From contig NC_134138.1 of NCBI RefSeq assembly GCF_033958435.1, positions 10,242,001 through 10,306,000 on the forward strand: a stretch of DNA of 64,000 nucleotides. The letters are read 5' to 3'. Positions within the stretch are counted from its first letter, which is position 1. Each line of letters starts with the position of its first letter. The position numbers and the translations under genes were made by a program. Positions 1 through 10,562 of the stretch are shown piece by piece. The notes below the pieces were generated by a model. That model had not been told where the DNA came from, ran no database searches, and saw only the letters and a program-made list of their open reading frames with translations. The stretch is from Carettochelys insculpta. Lineage: Eukaryota; Chordata; Testudines; Carettochelyidae.

Positions 1-165
1 CTGCATGAAGCTTTTTATGTACCTCTTTTCTTTCCCACCTCTTGGTCACTTCTGGGCCTCAGTGGCTACATCCTCCCTGACTGAATAGACTTTGTCAGCT
101 CTGCCCCCTCCCCCAATATTGAGACTTCCTCTTTAAATCCTCCTCTGAAGCCCCCCCTTCCCCCA

Positions 166-280
166 ACTCATGGGTCTGATGAAGCAGGTCTTTGCCTATG
201 AAAAGCTTATGCTCCAAAATATCTGTTAGTCTATAAGGTGCCACAGGACTTGTTGTTTTTGAAGTGGCTACATTACTATG
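166..280 (-). mobile_element. tRNA-headed SINE, cryptodiran type, truncated
   Basis: Read on the minus strand, this carries the block 'gtcctgtggcacc', then 'agactaacagat', 'ttggagcataagctttt' and 'gcttcatcagaccc', the body of the cryptodiran turtle tRNA-derived SINE. The tRNA-like head that should precede it is reduced to a short remnant near 270-280. The same body recurs at 29209, 32570 and 33724. No target-site duplication was found. Confidence 0.8.
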
Positions 281-371
281 CTCACTGATGAGAGGAGATG
301 CTACAGAGACATCCCCAAAACATATCTGCTTCTCTGGAATCTGCCACTGGGGGGGCCAATGTCACCTTGTG

Positions 372-620
372 TATGTCTACACTGCAAATAAAAACCCACA
401 GTAGTGAGTCTCAGTGCCTGATCCATTGACATGGACGTCTAGGTCACAGGTTGTGGGGGAAAATGGTAGTATAGGTGTTCCCACTGGAGCTGTAATCTTA
501 GAGCTTTCCCTCTTGCCAGCTTTTGAGCCCATCTCCAGCATGTGCTGGAGCACCTCTGCTATTATTTTTAGCCAATTGACTGAGACTGGCAAGCCCAAAA
601 TATATCGACACTGGCTCTGA
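372..620. mobile_element. MITE-like fragment
   Basis: It starts with 'gtatgtctacactgcaa', a terminal sequence shared with several short DNA-transposon derivatives in this window that carry 'tgtagacata' at their other end. The middle contains a diverged 'gtataggtgttcccac' segment. The opposite terminus is not clear, so this is a partial or old copy. No coding potential is seen; the overlapping ORFs on both strands are short and do not resemble any family. Confidence 0.5.
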
Positions 621-982
621 GGTTCAATTCTCAGGTTTTCTCAGTCTGCTCCATCTATAGAGAAGGGGGATGTGATTCCTCTGCCATGTGTGAGCAAAGG
701 TGATGAGCATAACTGCATTCAGGAAGGACAAAAGAGCTGTGCAGGATATGCCGAGTGATAGGGAATGGGTGCACCAGCAGTGGATTTTTGGATGGGTAGT
801 AAGCTCTGGGGAAGGAAAGGGCTTCGTTCTGGAGAAGAAGAGCCCTATCCCGGGTAGCAGGAACTTCTTTTGCTCTGGGTTCACTAACTGGTGTCTTTGC
901 CTCCCGTGGGATGGGTGGGGTGGAATGTGGAAGTCTAGACCAGGGAGATCAATAGCAGGGGTAGAGCAAAGCAAGCCATTCA
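621..982. other. Unassigned sequence
   Basis: About 360 bases with no recognisable repeat and only opposed short ORFs of about 110-125 codons that look like chance. It may be the eroded remainder of the preceding MITE or unique host DNA. Confidence 0.5.
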
Positions 983-1587
983 GGCTACATCTACATTTGA
1001 GCAAGCCTTCAAAAGAAGCTCTTCTGGAAGGCCTCTGCTGAAAAAACTTCTTTCAAAAGAGTGCACCACACACAAAAAGGGGATAAAAAATCAATCTGCT
1101 CTTTCAATAGAGAGCATCCATACAGCTCTTTTGAAAAAATGGGCCAGGGACAGAAACATCAGGTGCCACAAGGACTGCTCTTTCAAAAAAAATAGCCCCC
1201 GGGGCATCTACACACATTTTTTTCTGAAAGAATCTTTCAGAAATAGGCATTCTTTCTCATCTGAGTAGTAACAGAGAGATAGCCATGCTAGTCTATATAC
1301 TATTAAAAACATCAAAAAAAGCAGTCCGTTCTGGTATGGCTATGATCTGAAGAAGTGGGTGTGTCTCATGAAAGGTCATCACCTCTTAAATTATTTTGTT
1401 AGTCTTTAAAGTGCTACTGGATTACTTTTTTGCTTTCTCATCTGAGAGTGGAAGAGGGCTGCTGGAAAAAGCTCTGTGTTCTTCCAATTTTGCATGGAAA
1501 ATGTGCATTTTGTGTGTAGAAAGTCCATGGGATTTTTCAAAAGAGCCCCAGCTTTCTTGAAAAAAGCTCTGGAGTGTAGGCATAGCC
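983..1587. mobile_element. MITE with inverted ends, split by a SINE
   Basis: The left end 'ggctacatctacattt' and the right end 'gtgtaggcatagcc' are approximate inverted repeats of the family seen at 2770, 30665 and 31103. Just inside each end lie matching 'tcaaaagaagctctt'-like and 'aaaaaagctct' stretches. The element is interrupted at 1252-1446 by a SINE that duplicated 14 bp of it. Without the SINE and one TSD copy the element would be about 425 bp, similar to its relatives. No transposase is encoded, so it would be mobilised in trans. Confidence 0.65.
1266..1432. mobile_element. SINE insertion with 14-bp TSD, foldback form
   Basis: The insert is flanked by the exact direct repeat 'ctttctcatctgag' at 1252-1265 and 1433-1446, the sign of target-primed retrotransposition. 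It opens with a plus-strand head ('gatagccatgctagtc', a pol III A-box-like stretch). It then switches to the body read in the opposite direction ('ctgaagaagtgggtgtg', 'ttagtctttaaagtgct'). The same body occurs at 41275 and 58640. The head plus inverted body arrangement is also seen at 29209 and 33724. Confidence 0.85.
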
Positions 1588-2242
1588 ATCCTGTGGTGGC
1601 AGTGGAGTTGAAACCACAGGCAGGTAGGTGCACCTGAAAGTGTCACTTGGCTAAGCAGTTACCTATGGATGGAAGCAAAGCAGAAGAACAGAGACACCTG
1701 CAGACAGCTCTGACAACCTCTCACTCCTTAATTTTCCACAAAGCACATCTTCTGCATCAGCTAGCCCTCTCTTGGGCAGTTCAGCTATTAGAGGCTTATT
1801 GCCCCTGCATTGGGTCAATATGCAACACCTCACTACTTTAAATTGAGTTACCCAGAGTTCAGTTTAAACACAACAGTGGATTAGTTTTGGTTTAAAAATT
1901 AAAGCAAGTTTATTTAACTATATAGAATGAGAGTTTATGCAAATACAAATATAAGATATTAAAGTTAGAAATGGTTACAAGAGAAATAAAGATAAATCAC
2001 TTTCTGTTAGCTAAAATTTAACAAATTAGGTTTGGCCCAGGTTTGGCCGGTAAATACACTGTAGTCATTATTTCCACGTATGCTCATAATTCTTAGTACA
2101 CATTTTGTACATATATAAGATTATTGATGATGGCTGTTTATTAGTTTTTAAACAGTGTACAATCTTTTTTCACAAGGGCTTTTACAGTGTTTTGTATGGT
2201 GTGAGTATAGATGTGCTTTTGGTCATAGTGCTGTATTCTTGA
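1447..2242. other. Remaining MITE arm, then AT-rich gene-free stretch
   Basis: Bases up to 1587 belong to the split MITE. From about 1850 to 2200 the sequence is strongly A/T-rich, with runs such as 'aagcaagtttatttaac' and 'ataagatattaaag'. It has the look of an interspersed-repeat interior, but I cannot name a family. No coding region is visible. Confidence 0.4.
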
Positions 2243-2692
2243 AGGCTGTTTCTACACATGCCACTTTCTCCAAAAGTGGTATGCTAATAAACAGCCCAAA
2301 ATATGCTAATGTAAATTCCCAGTGCCTCATTAGCATAAGGTCACATAATTTGGAGTCTGGAGGACGCTCTTCTGGACTCCAAAATGGCATATAGAAGTGT
2401 GGCCCCTGGGGGGTCTTCTGGAAGGAAGTCCTTCTTCTGGAGGCCCCTTCTTTCCAAAAATTTTCAGGAAGAAGTGGCCTCGGGAAGGAGGACTTCCTTC
2501 TGGAAGACCTCCACCCAGGGGCTGTGCTTCTACACGCCGTTTTGGAGTCCAGAAGAGCGTCTTCCAGACTCCAAATCATGTGACCTTATGCTAATGAGGT
2601 TCTGGGAATTCACAAATGTGCTTTATTAGCATATTTGGGCTGTTTATTAGCATTAGTTTATTCTCCGAAAGTGACGTGTGTAGAAACAGCCT
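2243..2692. mobile_element. Full-length palindromic MITE, about 450 bp
   Basis: The ends 'aggctgtttctacaca' and 'tgtgtagaaacagcct' are perfect inverted repeats. The inverted symmetry continues nearly to the centre near 2465: 'tatgctaataaacagcc' answers 'ggctgtttattagcat', and 'cattagcataaggtcac' answers 'gtgaccttatgctaatg'. A single strand would therefore fold into a long hairpin. The two ORFs that overlap it on opposite strands give nearly the same peptide because of the palindrome and are not genes. No target duplication is obvious. Confidence 0.85.
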
Positions 2693-2769
2693 AGGACTCC
2701 AAGGTCTACACACAAGCCCCTGCCATCAAAATCAAACAGAACACTCTGGATTGTTTTACTCTTCACACA

Positions 2770-3193
2770 GGCTCTGTCCACACTAGCCCATAACTTCAAA
2801 AGGCCATATTTCAAAGTTCACTAATGAAGCACTGAAATACATATTCAGCGCCTCATTAGAGCGCTGGCAGCCACGGCACTTCGAAATTGACACAGCTCGC
2901 TGCTGTGCGGCTCATCCAGACAGGGCTCCTTTTCTAAAGAACCCTGGCAACTTCAAAATGCCCTTATTCCTAACAGCAGATAGGAATAAGTGATTTTGAA
3001 GTTGCCGGGGTCCTTTCAAAAAGGAGCCCTATCTGGACAAGCTGTGCAGTGGTGAGCCACGTCAATTTCGAAGTGCCGCAGCTGCCAGCATTCTAATGAG
3101 GCGCTGAATATGTATTTCAGCCCTTCATTAATAAACTTCTAAATGGCCATTTGCATGACCATTTTGAAGTTTTGGGCTAGTGTAGACATAGCC
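2770..3193. mobile_element. Full-length palindromic MITE, about 424 bp
   Basis: The ends 'cacactagcccataactt' and 'aagttttgggctagtg' are inverted repeats, and the arms match inwards: 'ggcactgaaatacatattcagcgcctcatta' on the left is answered on the right by its complement around 3090-3135 with few changes. The loop near 2975 contains 'cccttattcctaac' opposite 'gataggaataag'. It has the same architecture as 31103-31540 but a different sequence. It is non-coding. Confidence 0.85.
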
Positions 3194-3612
3194 ACAGAGT
3201 AAAGATTTTGGCCCCGTTTAGTGTATTTTGAGTCAATACAAATAATTAAGCAAACATCTCTGAAACCCAATGAATCCCCCTTTAGTGAGCCACTGCAAAC
3301 GAGTAGCTTCCACCACTGGCAATTTTTTGATTTCTTAGTAGTCCGTGTCCGATGATGACATATTGAGCTTGCACAGGCTCATCGGTTGTGGACTCGCATG
3401 TGGCTGAGGAGTGCAAGCCTTGAACGGCATGGGCGTTCACAGTCGGGGCAAGGGAATTGTCCTGGCTCTGTCATTGCGGCTGCTGCTGTTGCTGCTTTTT
3501 TCTTCACACAAGAATCAGTCAGGCGTATGCGTCGCTGCTCTTTGAAGTTGTCATATGCGTGTGGTATGAGAGCATACTAGCCTGTTCGGTCTTCTGCATG
3601 CTGCTGCTCTAC

Positions 3613-3795
3613 CTACTTTGGCTTTAATCCAGCATGAGCAGTGTTAGCCTTCATGCAGTCTTCATACCTCTTGCAAGGCCCACCTTGATTCCTTTTGCCC
3701 TGGGAGACTTCAGCATAGAGAAGTTGCTTAGGGATTCTTGACTCCTCCATTTGTGTGATATGCCCTGTCCAGTGAAGCTGGGCTTTCAGAATCAT
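3613..3795 (-). pseudogene. LINE A C-terminal region
   Basis: The minus strand gives 'QLHWTGHITQMEESRIPKQ' followed by 'LLYAEVSQGKRNQGGPCKRY'. This is the conserved segment after the RT that reads 'RWLGHVHRM...RIPKDIL' in the related LINE at 57471 and 10152. The two families are therefore related but distinct at this point. The frame ends soon after at 'GLKPK'. Confidence 0.7.
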
Positions 3796-4059
3796 GGCTT
3801 CAGTGCTTGTCGTTCCTGTTCTGTCAAGGACTTTCAGGTTTGTGACTCTGTCCTGCCATTGAATGTGCAGTATTCACCTCAAGCTGTGTGTGTGGAAGCG
3901 CTCCAGCAGTTTCACATGTTTTCTTTACAAGGTCAAGGTTTCACATCCATACAGGAGACTGGTTGGGACTACAGCCTTGTACACTTGCAGTTTAGTGGAC
4001 AGTCGAATATTGTGCTGATTCAACACTCATGCTCTCAGGTGTCCTAGCGCCTGGTTGGC

Positions 4060-5224
4060 CTAGCAGATCCTGGCATTGATTTCTTTGTCAAGGGAGCCAT
4101 AGTTGGATATCACATTGCTGAGGTACCTGAATTCATTTACAGTTTTTAACTCTGTTCCTTCAATAGATATTGAAGTGGGGAGAGCATCAGATCCTAGAGC
4201 AAGTTGAAAGAGTACCTCAGTCTTTCCCAGGCTGATGGTCAAACCAAAGAGGCGAGTGGCTCCAGCAAGCTTGTTGATGATAAGCTGGAGACCAGATTCC
4301 TTGTGTGCCATAAGTGCGCAGTCGTCAGCAAAAAGGGCCTCAAGGATGAGCCTCTCAAGTATCTTGGTTTTAGCATTCAAATCATGAAGGTTGAAAAGTG
4401 ACCCATCAAGTCTGTACTTTATGTTGACTCCATGGTCCAAGTTACTAACTGCATGGGTGAGGACACGCGTGAAAAACAGGTTGAATAACACTGGGGCCAG
4501 CACGCACCCTTGCTTCACACCATTGGATATCTCAAATGGATCTGAGGACTCGCCATTCGAAAGAACAAAGCCAGTCATGTCATCATGAAACAGGCATATG
4601 AGGTTAGCGAATCTTCTCAGGCAGCTGAATTTTGAAAGGATAATCTACAGGGGTTCTCTGTTGATGGTGTCAGATGCCTTGGTCAGGTCTATAAAGATGG
4701 CGTGTAGATCCATGTTGTCTCTATGCACTTTTCCTAGACCTGATGAAGAGCAAAGATCATGTCAATGGTGCTGTGGCCTGGGCAGAAACCACCCTGTGCC
4801 TCTGGTAGGTTCTCCTCTGAGATGCTGGTGATCAGAGGATGACTTGAGCCAAGATCTTCCCAGCAGTATAGAGAGGGGAGATGCCCCGGTAATTTCCACA
4901 GTCAGCATTGTTGCCCTTGTGCTTGAAGAGTAAGATGATTGTGGCACCCCTGAAGTCTTTGCGCCTGTCTTCATCTTCCCAGATGCTGGTCAAAATGCTA
5001 TGAAAGGCTTCAAGTGACACTGGTCCTACTGCCTTGAAAATTTCAGCAGGGATACTGTCCATCCCAGGGGCTTTGCCAGAGCTGGTCTGGCTGATTGCCT
5101 TTTTGACCTCATCCATTGTAGGGGGCAGGTCAAGACTGTCGAGCTCTGAGCGATCTGGCCTAGAGCCACAGCGTCGACAATGGAGGGCCTGTTGTTGAGA
5201 AGGTTGCTGAAGTGCTCTCTCCAC
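4060..5224 (-). pseudogene. LINE A reverse transcriptase, frameshifted
   Basis: The N-terminal part (about 5224-4832) contains 'SSGKAPGMDSIPAEIFK' and 'GNNADCGNYRGISPL', the usual RT motifs ahead of the palm. After a break near 4760 the core frame (4578-4060) has 'NGVKQGCVLAPVLFNLFF', the catalytic 'FADDCAL' box and 'FGLTISLGKTEVL', followed by 'FRYLSNVIS'. The catalytic aspartates survive, but the reading frame does not, so no polymerase can be made. The region equivalent to fingers motif 3 lies in the broken stretch. Confidence 0.82.
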
Positions 5225-5666
5225 CTATCATTGATGCTGCTCTCCTCCCTCAGGAGGTTCATGCCATCTGCAGACAGGAGAGTTGTAGTACTTGGCTTTG
5301 AAGGTCCATATTCAGCTCTGATAGCACTGAAGAACATCATGGAGTTCTTGGTGTCAGCGTAGTATTGGACTTCATCAGCTTTTCTTTCCTACCTCTCATC
5401 TTGCATTTTGCAAAGTGCAGTCTGTGCCTGACTCTGAAGGTGCTTGAAACAGTCATGTTTGCAGATTGATGACTGATCATTTTGCCATAACAGAAATGCG
5501 TTCTGTTTTTCCTCTAAAATCTTCATGACGGTCTCGTCATTTTCGTCAAACCAATCTTGGCGAACTCTCTCTTTTAGTCCTAGTGTCAACTTGGCCGACT
5601 CTGTCACCAGGGCTTTAAACTGGTTCCACTTTTGTGTTGGGTCTCCAGTCAGAGGCCCATGGCATG

Positions 5667-6553
5667 TCAGCATGTTGTCAAGGTGGGCTGCGAATTGCTC
5701 ACAATGACCACTATGTTGCAGCTTCCCGATGTTGAGGGTCTGACAACCTTGAGCTTTTTGCAGTGCAGTGGTGTGATGTGCAGCATAAGGACAGATCTGA
5801 CGAGTCTATGATCAGTCCAGCACTCAACTCCCTGCATGGCCCTGGTGATCTTAACATCAGGAATGTCCCGCCTGTGACTGACGACATAGTCAATCAGGTA
5901 CCAATTTTTTTGATCTCGCGTGCATCCGTGTGGTCTTGTATTCATCAGTCTGCCTGAAGAGAATGTTGGTAATCGTCCTGTCACTTTCTGCACACAAGCT
6001 CAGAAGGAGAAGGCCATTGGCATTCATGTTACCAACACCGTGATGCCCCAGCACCCCCTTCCAGCTCCTACAGTCCTTGCTGACTCTGGTGTTGAAGTCA
6101 CTCAACAGAAGCTTGTCACTACAAGGAGTTGCTTTCACAAGACAGTCAAGTTCCTCATAGACACTCTTTTGCTTCATCAGTGCTAGTCAGAGTGGGGGTG
6201 TAAGTGCTGATGACTCTAATGTAACTAGAGGGGCTGAAGGGGAAGCAGTGATTGATCAAATGCTCACTGATGCAAGTTGGTAGGTCAGGAAGCTGGCACA
6301 GAAGGCATGTCTTGATGGCAAGTCACACTCCGTGGATTCTGTCTTCGTTTTCTGGCCTGCCTTTCCAGAAGAAGATGTAACCTCCTTTCAGTTCGCAGAT
6401 GGATCCTTCCTCTGCAAGTCTGGTCTCTCTCAGGGCAGCCATGGCAGTGTTACAGCATGCCAGTTCTCTTGGTATGAGGGCCATTCTTCTCTCAGGCCTC
6501 ATAGTGTTCTCCCTGTCCAAGGGGGTGCGAACGTTCCATGATCCAAATATCAT
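5667..6553 (-). pseudogene. LINE A endonuclease domain, frameshifted
   Basis: In three overlapping frames the minus strand gives the order expected of an apurinic/apyrimidinic-type endonuclease. An N-terminal 'SWNVRTPLDRENTMRPERR' stretch comes first, then a 'LRETRLAEEG' motif and 'SDKLLLSDFNTRVSKD' (the metal-binding D-x-N region). Next come 'GHHGVGNMNANGLLLLS', 'LIDYVVSHRRD' and the terminal 'CWTDHRLVRS' with the catalytic D-H pair. In an intact element this enzyme nicks the target to prime reverse transcription. Here the frame changes between about 6323 and 6177 and again near 5900. Confidence 0.8.
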
Positions 6554-7350
6554 CTTTCTTTTCCCTGTTTTTCAACCGCTGTGAGAGTAAAACTACCAGC
6601 TGTGGCATGCTGGCCAGCTTGGTTGGGACAAGCAATTTCTGGGACATCTTTTCTAGTCCCCTCCCTCATTTGAGAGTGAGAAGTGCTGCTCCTAAAAAGA
6701 CCTGCTCAGTTGCCTGGGTATTTGCCAAACTCCTCTGTTGTCCTGAGGTCAGAGTTGAGCGACCAGTCCACAGACTGTCTACATGCAGGTTTGGAACTAT
6801 GACTCCCAGTGGTCACCTTCACCTGTCGCTTCACCCCTCCCCCATCACCACAGGACTTTGAAGTAAACAGAAGGTGTAGACTAATTAAGTAGACTGATTT
6901 GAGAGATGAGAACATGCAAAGAACCTGTGCGGGGGAATGTTTAAAGTGGAGAAGCCATTGCAAAGGGGCAGTTCTGCTCTCTCAGCCTGAGAAGCCTGGT
7001 TTCAGTGGTACAAAAAGTCATCATGGCTGGAGACTTCCTAGGCTGCAGTGGATGACCATGCCATCGTTGGTGCCTTGTCATGCCCTTCACTCTGCACAGG
7101 GTGTTGCAGAGCTCCCTTTATGGTCGTTGGATCTTGCTGTTGATCTCATCTGTCCAGCCCGTTGGAGCCTACTTCACATGCTGGGATAGGCAAGTCCCTA
7201 TCTCACCAAAGGTTTTAGACCTGTTGGCTACCCTCACCTGGTTTAGCCTGCCTGTCAAAGTGGTTTATCAGGGTGTGGCCACAGTGCATGCTACAGCTTC
7301 TTGGAGCACAGGTAAGAGCTGAGTGCCAGGTATGGACCAAAGGTGCACGA

Positions 7351-10143
7351 ACTGCCCCCAAAGAGACACGACAAGTCCCCCACACCAGAGTTGGTACCCC
7401 TCCCTGGACACCCAGGGAGATATCTTTCTAATGTGCTCTAATTCAGAAAGAAATTACTTTGGGGGAAGTTACTGTGGTCTATTTTATGGAGAAGATGAGA
7501 CCAGACAATCACAATGGACAGTTCCAGCCTGGGAAACGATGGGTCACTCTGGCCCTGTGTGTGAAGAAAATGTAACCATTTAATTCATAGCAAATGAAGA
7601 TAAAGTTTCAGGGCTTAATTTCCCTATGGTAAGCACCTAACTGAATGTAGCTGCAATCTGAAAAGTGCTGAGCACCTGCAGCTCCTATTGACCTCAGTGG
7701 GAATAGCCGACATTCATCATATTTGAAAATCAGGCTGCTTTTATTTAAGTGCCTGAATATGGATTTACATGTCTAGCTGTAGGCAGGCAATTTAGACAGT
7801 GTTGGCCTTGATTCCGTCAGATTATAAGCCCTGATCATACTCACTCTCCATTCAATAGCAAAAGTGCTATTAATGTCAGGAGTGCAGGACCAGGCTGATA
7901 ATTTTGTAGCTGCATTTCAGAGTGTGTAGTTAGCAGGCATGGATATGTATCACTCTTAAATGTGTCATAGGAGGGAGCTCATCTTGCTCCATGGTTGCCA
8001 TAAAAATATAATGAGAATTACAAAAGAAAAATGAACCAAACTTTTATGTAAACTAAAGCCAATAGTGCGAACTATTCCCTTAATTCATGCCACAATGTCC
8101 TGGGAAAAATTAACATGGCATTTTGATTCTTCAACCAAGAGTTTAACTATTTTCCAATGGCTGTAGAAAATTTGGAGCTCATAAAGATAATTAAGTGCTG
8201 TGGAGACAATGGTCCATTTTTGACCCAGGAGGAGGAAGTAATAATGAGGACATTTTAATCAAAACACCCCCTGAAGATTGTTTGAACTTTGAAATATAAG
8301 GGAAACAATTTAACAATTAGGCTAAACAGATTTCACAAATCTATACTCATTTGGATTTATTAAATTAGCCACTGGAGGGCTTGCACAGTGTTCCTTGCAT
8401 GTGAGAGAAATCGAAAGGATAACATATTAAATATTTGAATGCAGGAAGCCAGGTTTCTGCTACAGTCAGAAGCCCTTTTGTTGATCTGGCAGGAAGGAAA
8501 GGGACTAGAAAGCAAGTAGCTTTTCCTAGCTAGGGACCCCCTCATTTTACAGGGAGAAGATGCTCACATATCCCATCGTGGCCAGAATAATCCCTTGTTT
8601 CAAGCCCTGTCCTGGCCATCCTGACATTTTGGGCAAAAGGGGGCATTGTTCCCATTCACTCTTGGGTAAATATCAGTTTTTGTGAAACAAGTGGGATGCA
8701 GAGGATCATGTGGATGGAGGGCGATGAAGGGGCAAGGCCAGCCTCGTACAAGGGGGCAGACAGGGCTCGAGCGAGCCACAACACTAGCTCCAGATTTCTC
8801 CTGGGGGGAAGGGGAGGGGGAGAGACTGGCATGAGCCTCGGGTCAGCCTCACTGAGGGAGGGTGACTTGGGTGAGAAACTCAAACCAGCCCCATACATGC
8901 ATGGGGAAAAGGTTTTGGCTAATCTTACATGGTGTCCCTTTCTGCCTTTGGTAAACATGGAGTCCCCAGTTGGCATAGAATTGGCATGACTGGCACCATG
9001 TCCACCACTCCAACCCACATACATGCATTCGCACAGCCCCTGGCACAGGGGATGTGGTGGAAACAAGAGGAGCATACCCAGAGCTATCCTCCAGCTATTC
9101 TCAGCTGTCAGTTTGCCCCTCAGGGAGCCATAATTCTGCAACATAGATCAGAAGAGTCTGTAGTGTTCTGTACATTTTGACAAGGCTGGCGTAGGACTAG
9201 GTCCAGCATAAGGAAGCTGTAACTAGCTCATCAGTGGCCCTCCATTCTCTGTGAATGCTGGATGCTGCTGAGAGGGATGTGCAATTCTCCAAACAAGTTT
9301 GCTCCCTAGTTTATGCTTAGATCTAATTGCAGGCAAAATTATCATGGAAACCAGACATGACTTATTGCGGTTAGCTCCTTCAAAAACAACAGGAGAAAAA
9401 TTAATCCGATTGCTACTCAGTGATGGCGGAGGGGGCATCTGGGAACTGGTTATGGCTCCCTGATTGAGTACCAGTCTGTCCCTGTCATTAATTATAGAAG
9501 TCAGGAAGCTTCCGCAATGGATGTGAAATCCCTAAGAGACCTTCTATCAGTAAAGAATCAGTGTAGCAGAACTATGCTCTGATATTCCTCAGACTACCCA
9601 TTCTCTCCCCTGGAATATCCTGTGTGCTGTGCTGGGTGGGTGGTACAGGAGCTGTCCCTCCAGAAGAGAAATTCTTCACTGGCAGTTTTTAATATGAGGG
9701 AGCTCTGGTCCCAAAAATCTCTCTACCTTTTTGCTGCAAATTCCTTTAGCAATCATACGAACAGCCAAATATCACAGCATGGGGCTAGTAAGTACACTTT
9801 GTGCCTGAGTTGGTGCATGTCCAGAGAGGTTGTGCCAAGCTGTGTTTTCATATACATGAAGTTCAGACCTAACTCTGCTTCCATTGATGCAACACAAAGG
9901 TTTCTGTGGGAAGTTGAACATCCTGATCCCCTGCTGGAGACAGTGGGAAGGAGGAAGATGTGGTACCCATAGGGTGACATTCCAATGCTTGATGTTGTGA
10001 CGTCTGTACAGCCAGCATTCCCCACTAGTCTGGATCCCATTTAGAAAGTAACATTATTGCATTGCATTGTATAGGATACAAGTGGCTGGTCTGCTAATCC
10101 TTATTGTAACTCTTCTCAAAGCTGTGCTTCCAGCTTAACACCC
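7351..10143. other. Gene-free stretch with one old repeat
   Basis: No host exon is recognisable. At about 7594-7800 the run 'gaaaagtgctgagcacctgcag' region with 'tattgacctcagtggga' and 'gaaaatcaggctgc' matches a very old, widely dispersed reptile repeat whose family I cannot name. From 8000 to 10140 the sequence looks unique, with no tandem repeats. The ORFs at 8656-9144 and 9622-9972 lie in opposed pairs and have no recognisable domain. Confidence 0.5.
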
Positions 10144-10151
10144 TGTGCTTA

Positions 10152-10562
10152 GTAGGCATCCTTCAGTCTACGTAGACTATGGATCGCGCCCTTTATAGTT
10201 TCAATTGAGAACTTCATTTACAGCGTCTACTGTGACTATGAAGACCCACACGAGAGTGACAGTCCTTGCTGCATCTCTTGCAGATGTAGTGGGTGTCTGG
10301 CAAGTCCTTATTGTGCTTTCTGTGTGCTCGTTTCTCCTCTGCTAGCTGTCTGATCTTCAACTCGCCCTTCTGAAGGCCCTTGTGTAACCCCTGCCTCCAT
10401 CTGCTGCGGTCGTCTGCTAGTTCTTCCCAGTTGTCCAGCTCAACGTCTACCTCTCTGAGATCTCTCTTGCAGACATCTTTGTAATGCAACTGGGGGTGTC
10501 CGGGAGGTCTTTTGCCAGAGGCTAGCTCACCATACAGGATGTCTTTTGGAATCCTTCCATCG
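10152..10562 (-). mobile_element. LINE C 3' fragment, 411 nt, minus strand
   Basis: The minus strand starts at the codons for 'DGRIPKDILYGELASGKRPP' and runs in frame through the C-terminal domain to a short 3' end 'ggatgcctac'. It is a close copy of 57740-58144 (LINE C). The low-coordinate end abuts 'tgtgctta' (10144-10151). The same 8 bp occur at 10986-10993, beyond the adjoining GC-rich block, so both parts may have been inserted as one unit. The break in the LINE lies within about 3 nt of the break in the 57.7-kb copy. Confidence 0.8.
10214..10562 (-). pseudogene. LINE C C-terminal zinc-finger-like tail
   Basis: This is an open frame encoding the end of a non-LTR retrotransposon protein. 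It reads 'HYKDVCKRDLREVDVELDNW', an E/K-rich helix ('RQLAEEKRAHRKHNKDLP'), and then 'YICKRCSKDCHSRVGLHSHS' with C-x2-C...H-x4-H spacing, a probable nucleic-acid-binding finger. The stop follows 'RRCK'. The frame remains open for the whole fragment, so the copy is young or lucky, but it lacks the RT and cannot act alone. Confidence 0.75.

Larger units (their letters stand above)
3340..7350 (-). mobile_element. LINE A: nearly complete non-LTR retrotransposon, RTE-like, inactive
   Basis: Read on the minus strand this holds, in order, a probable 5' untranslated region (about 7350-6560), an apurinic-type endonuclease (6553-5667), a linker, a reverse transcriptase (about 5224-4060) and a C-terminal region (to 3613). 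A 3' untranslated region runs to about 3340. The protein is broken into at least seven frames by frameshifts and stops, so the copy is dead. The endonuclease opens with 'GSWNVRT'. The reverse transcriptase has 'NGVKQGCVLAP' and the catalytic box 'LFADDCAL'. These are typical of the non-LTR elements often mis-annotated as craniofacial development protein 2-like. Clade assignment to RTE or a relative is an inference. The 5' limit beyond 6560 is uncertain, and no TSD was found. Confidence 0.75.

Noticed and set aside
2223..2629. Similar peptides encoded on both strands, as if a gene family
   Set aside because: They arise because the MITE is a palindrome; the peptides are mirror by-products.
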